Shown here: positions 7,124-14,107 of the stretch, piece after piece
Layout of the letters: each line of letters opens with the position of its first letter
How positions within the stretch are numbered: the stretch's first letter is position 1
Assembly (NCBI GenBank): GCA_900769845.1
Contig: CAAGIF010000079.1
Coordinates: 1 to 27,563, forward strand
Direction: 5' to 3'
Source: an uncultured Oscillospiraceae bacterium
GTDB taxonomy: Bacteria > Bacillota_A > Clostridia > Oscillospirales > Oscillospiraceae
DNA: 27,563 nucleotides
Made by a program: the position numbers and the translations under genes
The notes under the pieces: generated by a model
Told to the model about the DNA's origin: nothing
The model's input: only the letters and a program-made list of their open reading frames with translations
Database searches by the model: none

Positions 7124-7934
7124 CCGCTTTTCTCTGCCGGCAGGCATATTCGTAGGCCAGCTTATAGTCCCCCAGTTCCCGGTAGCACTGTTCCAGGCAG
7201 GGCGCCGTGCGCTCCGGCATAACCTGCTCCGCCCGGTGGTAACAATCCGCCGCCTGCCGGTACTGCCTCTGAGCGGCGTAGACCTGGCCCCGAAGCCAGT
7301 TCCACCGGGGACTGCTCCGGTCCGCCACAGCATCCAGGAGGCTGCCGCCCCGGTCAAAGCGACCCTCTTCTATCGCCCCCTGCGCCAGGAGAAGAAGCTC
7401 ACCGTCCATGCCGGGAAGTTTCCGGGCAAGCTCTGCAACATGATCCTGGCGAAGCTCTGCCAGGATCAGCAATCTGCGCCGTTCCAGCTCCGCCGGGCAG
7501 TAACCGTCCCGGATGGGCCCCATGCCCTCCAGAAGACGGATGCCGTAATCCTTGTTTCCCGGCTCCCGGGCCCGCCGGGCAAGTTCCAGGGTAGTCAACC
7601 GGGCAAGCAGCTGCAGCTCCCTGTCCGCAAGCAGCGCCTCATGGGCGCAATTGGACAATTCCTGAAATGCCGCTTCCCAGTCCTCCCGAAAATAGGCATC
7701 CCGAAACTGTTCCAACCGGTTCCGGTTTGCAGAGTCCGGCATATCCTCTTCCAGAAAATAACTCATGGGGCGTCCCAATTTCCCCGCCAGGTGCCGCAGG
7801 GTCTCCATGGAAGGGCGGGCGCTGCCGTTTTCGATCTGGGACAGCATATTGCGGGTGATGGTATCTCCGCAGAGCTGCCGTTGAGAAAGCCCCGCTTCCA
7901 GCCGCGCCTGCTTCAGTTTTTCTCCCAGCGCCAT
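7050..7934 (-). CDS. XRE-family helix-turn-helix regulator with TPR-like C-terminal region
   Basis: Predicted DNA-binding regulator of 294 residues. The N-terminal 60 residues form a Cro/CI-type helix-turn-helix (LGEKLKQARLEAGLSQRQL, then NMLSQIENGSARPSMETLRHLAGKLG). The rest is alpha-helical, with TPR-like stretches such as WNWLRGQVYAAQRQYRQAADCYHRAEQV and CLEQCYRELGDYKLAYEYACRQR, a layout seen in Firmicute regulators that bind peptides or partner proteins through TPRs. The ATG at 7934 follows GGAGGGG; longer in-frame starts lack an RBS. It is divergent from the DUF975 gene and convergent with bofA, overlapping it by 74 nt. Target genes are unknown; the divergent DUF975 gene is a candidate. 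Confidence 0.8.
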   Translation of the reverse strand: MALGEKLKQARLEAGLSQRQLCGDTITRNMLSQIENGSARPSMETLRHLAGKLGRPMSYFLEEDMPDSANRNRLEQFRDAYFREDWEAAFQELSNCAHEALLADRELQLLARLTTLELARRAREPGNKDYGIRLLEGMGPIRDGYCPAELERRRLLILAELRQDHVAELARKLPGMDGELLLLAQGAIEEGRFDRGGSLLDAVADRSSPRWNWLRGQVYAAQRQYRQAADCYHRAEQVMPERTAPCLEQCYRELGDYKLAYEYACRQRKAVTEIAAPPTGAESPEVPENRRSGN

Positions 7935-8016
7935 ATCTTTCCCCTCCCGGTAAGCTGTATTTACTCCCCATGATATCACATTTTTCTTCCAATTTCCAGT
8001 GTTGCAAAAATTTCAT

Positions 8017-8045
8017 TTGCTATTTTCTTTACTTTGGTTTATAAC
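8017..8045 (+). promoter_or_regulatory. Promoter of the DUF975 gene
   Basis: TTGCTA (8017-8022), 17-nt spacer, TATAAC (8040-8045), within the AT-rich divergent region and about 30 nt upstream of the start codon. Confidence 0.6.
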
Positions 8046-8077
8046 AGTAGCAAATACCCATAGAAAGAAGGATGCCT

Positions 8078-9076
8078 ATGCACATCCGTAACCGCCGGGA
8101 AATCCGCCTGCAGGCAGATCGGGCTCTGGCTGATGCCTGTAATCCCGGAAAAATCGCGCTGTTTTACGGTCTTTTCAATGTTGGTCTTGCGCTGGTCACC
8201 ACATTGATCTCGGTTTGGCTGAACAACGGAATCTCCGAATCCGGAGGTCTGGGAGGCATCGGCCTGCGTTCCGTTCTCGATACGGGGCAGACCTTTCTTC
8301 CCATAGTCCAGATGGTGATCAGCGCCTGCCTGGGCCTGGGCTATCAGTATGCCATTCTGAATATCGTCCGTCGCAAATCCGCAGACACCCGCTCTCTTCT
8401 GGAAGGTTTCCGCCGCTTTGCCCCGCTGTTCGGCGCCAATGCCTTGCAGTTTTTGATTTATATCCTTCTGGGCATCCTGTCCATGTATGCCAGCATCTCC
8501 ATTTTCCTGGCGACACCCCTTGCCAATGAATTTCTTGCTTTGGCAGAGCCCTTGGTTGCCTCCGGCTCCGTTCTCAATGACCCCTCGGTCCTAATGAATG
8601 ATGCACAGATCCTGGCAATGGCAGAATCTCTGAAGGGCTCGCTTTGGATCTTCGCAGCAGTCTTTGCCCTGCTGGTGATCCCGGTATATTTCCGCTTCCG
8701 TATGACTGCATTTATCCTGGCGGACGACCCCTGCCGGCCCGGCTTTGTTGCCCTGCTGCAAAGCCGGAGATTGCTCCGTCGGAATTGCATAAACCTGCTG
8801 AAACTGGATCTGAGTCTGTGGTGGTATTATCTTGCCCAGCTCCTTGCCGCTGCGGTATGCTACGGAGATACCCTGCTTCCCGCAGTGGGCATTGCGCTCC
8901 CCTGGGATGCCACCTTCAGCTTTTATTTCTTCTTCGCGGTATACCTGATTCTGCAAATGCTGATTTACTGTTTTGCCCTGAACCGGGTCACCGCCGTATA
9001 TGCGGTGGCATACGATGCGCTGAAAGAATCGGCAGAAGCTTCCGTCCGGCAAATGATCCCACAAAATCCCGCATAA
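8078..9076 (+). CDS. DUF975-family integral membrane protein
   Basis: Polytopic membrane protein of about 332 residues with six hydrophobic segments, separated by charged loops. The pattern of a basic N-terminus (MHIRNRREIRLQADRAL), FRRFAPLF, RFRMTAFILAD and LLRRNCINLLKLDLSLWWYYL matches the DUF975 family, common in Clostridia and of unknown biochemical role. The ATG at 8078 has an AAGGA site five bases upstream; the ATG at 8072 in the same frame is too close to that site. It is transcribed alone, divergent from the helix-turn-helix regulator, and ends at a terminator shared with the Fe-S operon. Confidence 0.75.
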   Translation: MHIRNRREIRLQADRALADACNPGKIALFYGLFNVGLALVTTLISVWLNNGISESGGLGGIGLRSVLDTGQTFLPIVQMVISACLGLGYQYAILNIVRRKSADTRSLLEGFRRFAPLFGANALQFLIYILLGILSMYASISIFLATPLANEFLALAEPLVASGSVLNDPSVLMNDAQILAMAESLKGSLWIFAAVFALLVIPVYFRFRMTAFILADDPCRPGFVALLQSRRLLRRNCINLLKLDLSLWWYYLAQLLAAAVCYGDTLLPAVGIALPWDATFSFYFFFAVYLILQMLIYCFALNRVTAVYAVAYDALKESAEASVRQMIPQNPA

Positions 9077-9082
9077 ATTTTA

Positions 9083-9122
9083 AGCGTGCTGCGCCAACGG
9101 GCTGCAGCACGCTATTTCTTTT
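9083..9122. terminator. Shared terminator between convergent genes
   Basis: Ten-bp perfect stem AGCGTGCTGC / GCAGCACGCT (9083-9092, 9104-9113), followed by a T-rich run on the plus strand. It separates the DUF975 gene from the convergent Rrf2 gene, whose stop codon touches its right edge. Confidence 0.85.
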
Positions 9123-9540
9123 ATTTACCGGCGCCGCCATCCCGCAGCAGATCTGCCAGCGTGATGTCTTCAAAAAAATCGTCGATCATCTTCTCCAGAC
9201 GCTCCCACATGGGCAGGGTCTGGCAGCAGGTGGATCGGCTGCAAGCCGACGCGCCCTGAGAAGTGCAGGATACCGGGGCAAGCGAACCCTCTGTCAGCTT
9301 TAAAATACTGCCCACGGTATACTCCTCCGGTCTGCGGTTCAGACGGTAACCGCCACCCTTGCCGTGCACGGCGTCCACGAAGCCGGCTTTTGACAAAATT
9401 GTCATGATGGATTCCAGATATTTCTGGGAAATTGACTCCGACTCGGCGATCTCCTTCAGCGGGATGTACTCATCCCCGCCCCGCTGGGCAAAGCACAGCA
9501 TCACCCGCAGCGCATAGCGTCCCTTTGTGGATACGATCAT
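9121..9540 (-). CDS. iscR: Rrf2-family Fe-S cluster regulator, IscR-like
   Basis: Transcription factor of 139 residues that probably senses Fe-S cluster status and represses the operon it lies in. The winged-helix N-terminus is typical (MIVSTKGRYALRVMLCFA, IPLKEIAESESISQKYLESIM, GKGGGYRLNRRPEEYTVGSIL). The cluster-binding loop has Cys92, Cys100, Cys105 and Cys106 before a PMW motif; IscR uses three cysteines in this region, so a cluster is likely, though the spacing differs. It is the last gene of the nifS-iscU-iscR unit, the reverse of the order in E. coli. Two matching palindromes at the operon promoter are its probable operators. Confidence 0.88.
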   Translation of the reverse strand: MIVSTKGRYALRVMLCFAQRGGDEYIPLKEIAESESISQKYLESIMTILSKAGFVDAVHGKGGGYRLNRRPEEYTVGSILKLTEGSLAPVSCTSQGASACSRSTCCQTLPMWERLEKMIDDFFEDITLADLLRDGGAGK

Positions 9541-9545
9541 AGGCT

Positions 9546-9974
9546 TTAGTGGCAGTGACCGCAGTTTTCGCAGTCGGGGAACATTTTTTTGTCATAGGGG
9601 ATGCCGTTTTTTTCATAGTAATCCTTCAGCGCGGATTTGATGGCTTCCTCCGCCAGAACGGAGCAGTGCATCTTGTGGGCGGGAAGACCCTCCAGCGCCT
9701 CGGCAACCGCCTTGTTGGTCAGGGCCATGGCTTCCTGGATGGATTTGCCCTTGATCATTTCCGTTGCCATGGAGGAGGATGCGATGGCGCTGCCGCAGCC
9801 AAAGGTCTCAAATTTCACATCCACGATGGTTTCGTTTTCGATCTTCAGATAGATCTTCATAATATCGCCGCACTTGGCGTTGCCAACCTCGCCCACGCCG
9901 CTGGCATCTTCGATCACGCCAACATTCCGGGGATTCATAAAATGATCCATTACCACTTCACTGTAAAGTGCCAT
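9546..9974 (-). CDS. iscU: Fe-S cluster assembly scaffold, IscU/NifU N-terminal type
   Basis: Scaffold on which [2Fe-2S] and [4Fe-4S] clusters are built from sulfur delivered by the cysteine desulfurase. The 142-residue protein carries the three conserved ligands in order: Cys35 in GNAKCGD, Cys60 in FGCGSAIASSS and Cys104 in MHCSVLAEEAI. Asp37 after the first cysteine is present, as in IscU and NifU. The C-terminus has an extra cysteine-rich tail, C135-x2-C138-x2-C141-His142, not part of the minimal scaffold. It lies 14 nt after the desulfurase gene and 5 nt before the Rrf2 gene, consistent with one transcript. Confidence 0.93.
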   Translation of the reverse strand: MALYSEVVMDHFMNPRNVGVIEDASGVGEVGNAKCGDIMKIYLKIENETIVDVKFETFGCGSAIASSSMATEMIKGKSIQEAMALTNKAVAEALEGLPAHKMHCSVLAEEAIKSALKDYYEKNGIPYDKKMFPDCENCGHCH

Positions 9975-9988
9975 ACTGTCATCTCCTC

Positions 9989-11176
9989 TTACAAAATATA
10001 TTCTCGTTTTCCGTTAATGAGATCCCGCCACACGGGGCTCATATTCCGCAGATGCTGCACAACCTCGGGAACCACTTTCAAAATGTGCTCCACTTCCTCG
10101 TCGGTGTTGTACTCACACAGAGAAAGCCGCAGGCTGCCGTGGGCCACATCATGGACCCGGCCGATGGCCAGCAGCACATGGCTGGGGTCCAGGCTGCCGG
10201 AGGTGCAGGCAGAGCCGGAGGAAGCGCTGACCCCCTTCATATCCAGAAGCAGCAGCAGGCTTTCGCCCTCGATACCCTCGAAGCAGAAGCTCACATTGCC
10301 GGGAAGCCGGTTTTCCGCGTCGCCGTTCAACGCACAGTGGGGAATCCGGGACAGACCCTCAATGAGCTTATTCCGCATAGCAGCAACCTTGGGCATATTC
10401 TCATCAATATGATCGCAGGCCTCTTTCATAGCCGCAGCCATGCCGCAGATAGCGGCCAGATTTTCCGTGCCGCCCCGCTTGCCCCGCTCCTGAGCGCCGC
10501 CCTCGATCACATTGACCAGGGGCAGACCCCGGCGGACATACAGCGCGCCCACGCCCTTGGGACCGTGGAACTTATGACCGGACAGGCTGAGCATATCGAT
10601 GTTCTGCTCTTTCACATTGATGTGAATGTGGCCAACCGCCTGCACCGCATCGGTATGGAAAATAACGCCGGCTTCCTTGCATACCGCGCCGATCTGGGCG
10701 ATGGGCAGCACGGAACCGATCTCGTTGTTGGCGTACATGGTGGTCACCAGGCAGGTATCCTCCCGGATGGCATCTTTCACCTGCTGAGCGGTGATGTTGT
10801 GACCCTTGGAAACATCCAGATAAGTCACCTCGAAGCCTTCTTTTTCCAGCCGGTTCAGGGTATGCAGCACAGCATGATGCTCGAAAGCTGTGGAAATAAT
10901 GTGTTTTTTACCTTTTCGCTGGCCGATTCGGGCAGCGGAAATGATGGCCTGGTTATCCGCCTCGCTGCCGCCGGAGGTAAAGATGATCTCCCAGGGTTCG
11001 CAGCCCAGGCAGCCAGCCACCGTCTCCCGGGCGGCATCCAGAGCTTCCCGGGCCTCCTGGCCCACGGAATGCAGGCTGGAAGGATTTCCATAAATCTTGT
11101 CAAAATAAGGCAGCATCGCCTCAATGGCCGTAGGGCTCATCTTGGTTGTTGCCGCATTATCTGCATAAACATACAT
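9989..11176 (-). CDS. nifS: Cysteine desulfurase, NifS/IscS type
   Basis: PLP-dependent enzyme that takes sulfur from cysteine and passes it as persulfide to the IscU scaffold next to it. The 395-residue protein is of normal length. The PLP lysine is Lys202 in SLSGHKFHGPKG. The persulfide-forming cysteine is Cys324 in SSGSACTSGSLDPSHVL, with the extended loop of group I (NifS/IscS) enzymes. AYADNAATT near the start and RGGTENLAA are further family marks. The ATG follows an AGGAGAG site. It is first in the operon; the promoter and two operator palindromes lie just upstream. Confidence 0.95.
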   Translation of the reverse strand: MYVYADNAATTKMSPTAIEAMLPYFDKIYGNPSSLHSVGQEAREALDAARETVAGCLGCEPWEIIFTSGGSEADNQAIISAARIGQRKGKKHIISTAFEHHAVLHTLNRLEKEGFEVTYLDVSKGHNITAQQVKDAIREDTCLVTTMYANNEIGSVLPIAQIGAVCKEAGVIFHTDAVQAVGHIHINVKEQNIDMLSLSGHKFHGPKGVGALYVRRGLPLVNVIEGGAQERGKRGGTENLAAICGMAAAMKEACDHIDENMPKVAAMRNKLIEGLSRIPHCALNGDAENRLPGNVSFCFEGIEGESLLLLLDMKGVSASSGSACTSGSLDPSHVLLAIGRVHDVAHGSLRLSLCEYNTDEEVEHILKVVPEVVQHLRNMSPVWRDLINGKREYIL

Positions 11177-11196
11177 AGCAAAGCTCTCCTCTATTT

Positions 11197-11219
11197 TTAC
11201 CTAGTAATTCTATGGGTAA
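11197..11219 (-). promoter_or_regulatory. Rrf2-type operator, downstream copy
   Basis: Minus-strand TTACCCA-N9-TAGGTAA, 23 bp, lying between the -10 box and the RBS. Spacing equals that of the copy at 11231-11253, and one arm base differs. Confidence 0.7.
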
Positions 11220-11246
11220 TATAGCACCACTTACCTACTTTGTCAA
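11218..11246 (-). promoter_or_regulatory. Promoter of the nifS-iscU-iscR operon
   Basis: Perfect TTGACA (11241-11246), 17-nt spacer, TATATT (11218-11223), 42 nt upstream of nifS. Such a strong core promoter suggests that expression is set by repression. Confidence 0.88.
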
Positions 11247-11253
11247 TAGGTAA
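11231..11253 (-). promoter_or_regulatory. Rrf2-type operator, covering the -35 box
   Basis: Perfect inverted repeat TTACCTA-N9-TAGGTAA; the N9 contains the whole TTGACA box, so a bound repressor would block RNA polymerase directly. The Rrf2 gene in the operon is the obvious candidate. Confidence 0.75.
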
Positions 11254-11263
11254 ACATGACTGC

Positions 11264-11719
11264 TTATAGGAAAGATTCCAGCGCCCGGACAAACTGCTCC
11301 AGACCGTCCCTGTCAGCACCGGAAAATCTGCCGAAGCAGGGGCTGTCAATATCCAGAACTCCCCAGATTTTTCCGTCAATATGGATCGGAATTACGATTT
11401 CCGAATTGGATGCGCTGTCGCAGGCAATATGTCCCGGGAACTGATGCACATCCGCAACCAACTGGGTCCTGTCTTCCGCCACAGCCGTTCCGCAAACGCC
11501 CTTCCCAACGGGAATGACCGTGCAGGCAGGCTTGCCCTGGAACGGATACAGTTCCAGCCGATCCTCTTCCAGTTTATAGAACCCCGCCCAATTGATATTT
11601 TCCAGTTCCTGCCACAAAAGGGCGGAGGTATTGGAAAGGATTGTCACGGGATTCTCGATCCCATCGGAAAGTGCTTTAAGCTGTTTGCACAGTAAAGAAT
11701 AATTCGTTGTTACATCCAT
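11264..11719 (-). CDS. Free methionine-(R)-sulfoxide reductase (GAF domain)
   Basis: Single GAF-domain enzyme of 151 residues that reduces free methionine-R-sulfoxide, part of oxidative damage repair. The three conserved cysteines are present: Cys66 in GKPACTVI, Cys76 in GKGVCGTA and Cys100 in GHIACDSASNSEIVIPI, along with NWAGFY near residue 44 and GVLDIDSP. All fit the fRMsr family (E. coli MsrC, yeast YKG9). The ATG has a GGAGGGA site. It is transcribed alone toward nifS but stops before that operon's promoter, and no strong terminator is visible after it. Confidence 0.93.
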   Translation of the reverse strand: MDVTTNYSLLCKQLKALSDGIENPVTILSNTSALLWQELENINWAGFYKLEEDRLELYPFQGKPACTVIPVGKGVCGTAVAEDRTQLVADVHQFPGHIACDSASNSEIVIPIHIDGKIWGVLDIDSPCFGRFSGADRDGLEQFVRALESFL

Positions 11720-11742
11720 GGAAGTCCCTCCTTTTTCTGCCT

Positions 11743-11771
11743 ATTGTACTGAAAAAGGTTATTTATTGCAA
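11743..11771 (-). promoter_or_regulatory. Promoter of the methionine sulfoxide reductase gene
   Basis: Minus-strand TTGCAA (11766-11771), 17-nt spacer, TACAAT (11743-11748), 24 nt upstream of the ATG. Confidence 0.75.
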
Positions 11772-11796
11772 TGTATTTTTCCAGATTCTTTCTCTG

Positions 11797-11809
11797 TTTT
11801 CGACATTTT
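11797..11809. promoter_or_regulatory. Spo0A-box-like motif upstream of spoIVB
   Basis: TTTTCGACATTTT contains the reverse complement of TGTCGAA, the Spo0A box core. It lies 64 nt upstream of the spoIVB start. A single short motif is weak evidence. A weak sigma-F/G-like pair (GGTTA near 11814, CATATTA at 11836) lies closer to the gene. Confidence 0.3.
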
Positions 11810-11872
11810 CAGCGGTTACAAACCAACCGGCGGGTCATATTAACTACGCACACAAAAAAGGAGGTCTGCATT

Positions 11873-12838
11873 ATGAAACAGTGGATCCGCCGCATCAGCG
11901 CAGGATTTTTTTCATTATATTTTTTAACTGCCAGCGTATTTGCCGCCCGGGAGCTGATCCCCGTGGGGGAAGTAATCGGGCTTGATCTGGCCGCCGGGGA
12001 AGTCACAGTAGCCGCCTTTGATGAGCATCTTTCCTCCGGACGGGATGCCGGCCTGCAGATCGGCGACCGGATTCTGTCCGTCGACGGACGGAATGTGGAT
12101 TGCGCCGAAGATGTGCGTAAAGCCTTGCGCGTTTCCGACGGTACTGTGGATCTGACTGTCAGCCGGAAAAATAAGGAGTTTGCGCTTTCCATGGAACCGG
12201 AAATCACCCCGGAGGGGCCTAAAATCGGGGTTTACCTGCGGCAGGGGATCACCGGCATCGGGACCGTTACCTGGTACGATCCGGACACCGGGGCCTTTGG
12301 CACCCTGGGCCATGGCGTCAATGACGGCAAAGGGACTCTGCTGCCCATGACCGACGGGAAAGCCTATCCCGCATCCATCGTGTCCGTTCAAAAAGGAAAA
12401 TCCGGTCAGCCCGGACAACTAAAAGGCGCCCTGGACGGCAGCCATCTTTTAGGGCAGCTGTGGAAAAATACGGATCAGGGTGTATTCGGAAACTGCAGCA
12501 AGGGCTGGGGCGGCAAAGCCATTCCCACCGCTTCCTACCAGGATATCCGTACGGGGGATGCCTGTATCCGTTCCACGGTAGACAGTGGCGCCGCCCGGGA
12601 ATATTCTGTGGAAATTCTGAAAATCTATCCCAAAAACCGCGCCGATTGCCGGAATTTTCTGATCCGGGTCACCGACCCCGCCCTTCTGGAGGCCACCGGC
12701 GGTATCGTCCAGGGGATGTCGGGGTCGCCGATTATACAGAACGGCAAATTGATTGGTGCGGTGACCCATGTCCTTGTAAACGATCCCACCACGGGATATG
12801 GCATTTTTATCGAAAATATGTTAGATGCCGCTGCATAG
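11873..12838 (+). CDS. spoIVB: SpoIVB serine peptidase (family S55)
   Basis: Sporulation signalling protease. In Bacillus it is secreted from the forespore and cleaves SpoIVFA, releasing the block on sigma-K activation that includes BofA. The 321-residue protein has a membrane anchor at about 8-24, a PDZ domain at roughly 35-110 (GLQIGDRILSVDGRNV), and the S55 peptidase domain. The catalytic histidine is His147 in LGHGVND and the nucleophile is Ser283 in GMSGSPIIQ. It is shorter than the ~426-residue B. subtilis protein, mainly in the N-terminal part. The ATG follows AGGAGG with 7 nt spacing. Its usual neighbour spo0A is absent; instead the gene is followed by truncated copies of its own 3' end. 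Confidence 0.92.
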   Translation: MKQWIRRISAGFFSLYFLTASVFAARELIPVGEVIGLDLAAGEVTVAAFDEHLSSGRDAGLQIGDRILSVDGRNVDCAEDVRKALRVSDGTVDLTVSRKNKEFALSMEPEITPEGPKIGVYLRQGITGIGTVTWYDPDTGAFGTLGHGVNDGKGTLLPMTDGKAYPASIVSVQKGKSGQPGQLKGALDGSHLLGQLWKNTDQGVFGNCSKGWGGKAIPTASYQDIRTGDACIRSTVDSGAAREYSVEILKIYPKNRADCRNFLIRVTDPALLEATGGIVQGMSGSPIIQNGKLIGAVTHVLVNDPTTGYGIFIENMLDAAA

Positions 12839-12863
12839 CGGGCGATCGCAGATCGCCCCTACA
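12839..12863. repeat. REP-like palindrome, copy 1
   Basis: GGGCGATC-GCA-GATCGCCC followed by CTACAG. It belongs with the palindromes at 13129, 14858 and 14908, all GGGCG(N)-trinucleotide-(N)CGCCC, and begins right after the spoIVB stop codon. Confidence 0.6.
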
Positions 12864-12937
12864 GACAAAATCGATACGCCTCGCAGGGGCGAACTGTGTT
12901 CACCTGCCGTGTCCCCCAAATGAAAGGAGTAATCACT

Positions 12938-13123
12938 ATGGATTTCCACAAAGTACCCATCGGATTTGGACTGGCACTTTCCGCAAACACCGCTGCAATG
13001 AACCGCTATGCCCAACTGAATGAATCCCAAAAGCAGGATATTCTGAACAAGGCGCACAATGTACGGTCGGAAAAAGAGATGTATTCTCTTGTCGCATCCC
13101 TCGCCAACGGCACGATGGAATAA
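12938..13123 (+). CDS. Small conserved protein, 61 residues
   Basis: Soluble 61-residue protein with the pattern VPIGFGLALSANTAAMNRYAQL, QKQDILNKAHNVRSEKEM and SLVASL. I recall similar small proteins (GFGMALAxNxAAM...QKQxIlxxaHxVxSkxEM) from many clostridial genomes, all without known function. No membrane segment or cysteine is present. The ATG has an AAAGGAG site 8 nt upstream, which rules out the longer frame. It lies between spoIVB and the truncated spoIVB fragment, so it may be cargo of the inferred element at 12839-13945. It ends directly before a palindromic terminator. Confidence 0.75.
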   Translation: MDFHKVPIGFGLALSANTAAMNRYAQLNESQKQDILNKAHNVRSEKEMYSLVASLANGTME

Positions 13124-13126
13124 TGT

Positions 13127-13155
13127 ACGGGCGGTTATCAACCGCCCGCTTTTTG
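13127..13155 (+). terminator. REP-like palindrome acting as terminator, copy 2
   Basis: GGGCGGTT-ATC-AACCGCCC followed by GCTTTTTG. Palindrome and flanking TTTTTGTTGCCA recur exactly at 14908-14940. It would stop transcription after the 61-residue gene. Confidence 0.8.
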
Positions 13156-13184
13156 TTGCCAAGCATGCCGCTCTGTGTTATGAT
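13156..13184 (+). promoter_or_regulatory. Promoter directly after palindrome copy 2
   Basis: TTGCCA (13156-13161), 17-nt spacer, TATGAT (13179-13184), 25 nt upstream of the next gene. The same arrangement recurs at 14935-14963. Confidence 0.7.
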
Positions 13185-13209
13185 AAAAGAAAAGGGTGGT
13201 GTATGGGTA

Positions 13210-13704
13210 ATGAATAAGATACTATATGAAGTAACTTTTGAGTGGCATAGTATGTACTACAGTGCAGGCATTGTTTTTGTTATTGCACTTATTTTCTTTT
13301 TATATCACAGAAAAAAACGATTTGACCTTGACACCAAAATGCAGGTAATATGGTTTTTTAGCGGATTGATTGCAGTAGGTGCATTAATTGCTCAAATCAT
13401 TACGGGTGTTTCTGCGGTCAAGGATTATCAGCAAGTGGTTGTTGCATATGAAGAAGGGAATTATAAAACAGTAGTTGGCGAAGTTGAGAATTTCTGTCCT
13501 ATGCCTTATACAGGTCATGGAGAAGAGTCCTTTAAAATTAAAGGAATATACTTTTCGTATTCAGATTTCATAATTCAGCAAGGCTATCATAATGCCAAAT
13601 CGCACGGCGGTGTTATTTCTGCAGATGGGCAGCTACTGAAAATAGGATATGTCGAGAAGAACGAGGAAAACATTATAGTATATATTGAAGAAATCTCTCC
13701 ATAA
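13210..13704 (+). CDS. Membrane protein of unknown function, two TM segments
   Basis: 164-residue protein with two transmembrane helices (about residues 16-33 and 47-68) and a following hydrophilic domain containing VVGEVENFCPMPYTGHGEESFKI, IYFSYSDFII and YHNAKSHGGVISADGQ. I have seen the pattern GxVxxFxPMPYxGHxxESFxV...FxYSDY...SHGG in uncharacterised proteins of several phyla; no function is known to me. The gene is clearly more AT-rich than spoIVB and uses AAA/ATA/TTA codons freely, suggesting recent transfer. The ATG at 13210 is preceded by an AGGGTGG stretch. It has its own promoter and terminator and lies in the inferred element downstream of spoIVB. Confidence 0.75.
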   Translation: MNKILYEVTFEWHSMYYSAGIVFVIALIFFLYHRKKRFDLDTKMQVIWFFSGLIAVGALIAQIITGVSAVKDYQQVVVAYEEGNYKTVVGEVENFCPMPYTGHGEESFKIKGIYFSYSDFIIQQGYHNAKSHGGVISADGQLLKIGYVEKNEENIIVYIEEISP

Positions 13705-13705
13705 C

Positions 13706-13740
13706 AAAAGCGGAAGCTGCGAACTGCAGCTTCCGTTTTC
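13706..13740 (+). terminator. Terminator of the two-TM membrane protein gene
   Basis: Ten-bp stem CGGAAGCTGC / GCAGCTTCCG with a five-base loop, flanked by AAAA and TTTT, starting 2 nt after the stop codon. Confidence 0.88.
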
Positions 13741-13753
13741 CAATTACACTCAA

Positions 13754-13945
13754 AAACCGACGGTCCGGTATGGTTCAGAATTTGTCGAAAGGGAAAGAAA
13801 AATTAAATATCCCCTGTTTCGACAATTCATCTATGTCAACTTAGGGATCGCGGGTGATGTGTGTAAAAACCTGCCTTTTACCTGCAAAAACGCATAAAAA
13901 CCGCAGAAAAACACAAAATTTTTTTGTCCCCTACTTGACACAGAA
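13754..13945 (+). repeat. 192-nt conserved leader, copy A
   Basis: Noncoding 192 nt that aligns without gaps to 14427-14618, differing at about 32 positions by eye count. It contains an inverted pair GAATTTGTCGAAA (13778-13790) and TTTCGACAATTC (13817-13828), which match Spo0A-box cores, and a direct repeat ACCTGC / ACCTGC near 13870-13885. It abuts the truncated spoIVB 3' end exactly at 13946, as copy B does. Intact spoIVB has no such sequence at the equivalent internal position. It is best read as one end of a mobile element; a repeat unit including the spoIVB fragment is an alternative. Confidence 0.8.
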
Positions 13946-14068
13946 GTGTCCGGCTCACCGATCATTCAAGATGGCAAACTGGTCGGTGCTGTCACCCATG
14001 TCCTCGTCAATGATCCGACCACAGGCTATGGCATCTTTATTGAAAATATGCTGGACGCGGCAGCATAG
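13946..14068 (+). pseudogene. spoIVB 3'-end fragment, copy A
   Basis: The last 40 codons of a spoIVB gene, starting at the catalytic-serine region ([18 protein letters not shown]...) and ending at a TAG. The frame is intact. Compared with intact spoIVB, about 26 of 120 bases differ, almost all at third codon positions, with only two conservative residue changes. The fragment therefore comes from a divergent gene that was under selection until recently, not from a fresh duplication of the neighbour. The homology begins abruptly at position 13946, after the 192-nt leader. Confidence 0.88.
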
Positions 14069-14069
14069 A

Positions 14070-14103
14070 AATGAAGGGGCTGTAAACCAACAGCCCCTTC
14101 ATT
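14070..14103. terminator. Bidirectional terminator
   Basis: Fourteen-bp perfect inverted repeat AATGAAGGGGCTGT / ACAGCCCCTTCATT with a six-base loop, just after spoIVB fragment A and just past the stop codon of the convergent zinc-ribbon gene. Confidence 0.85.
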
Positions 14104-14107
14104 GTAT

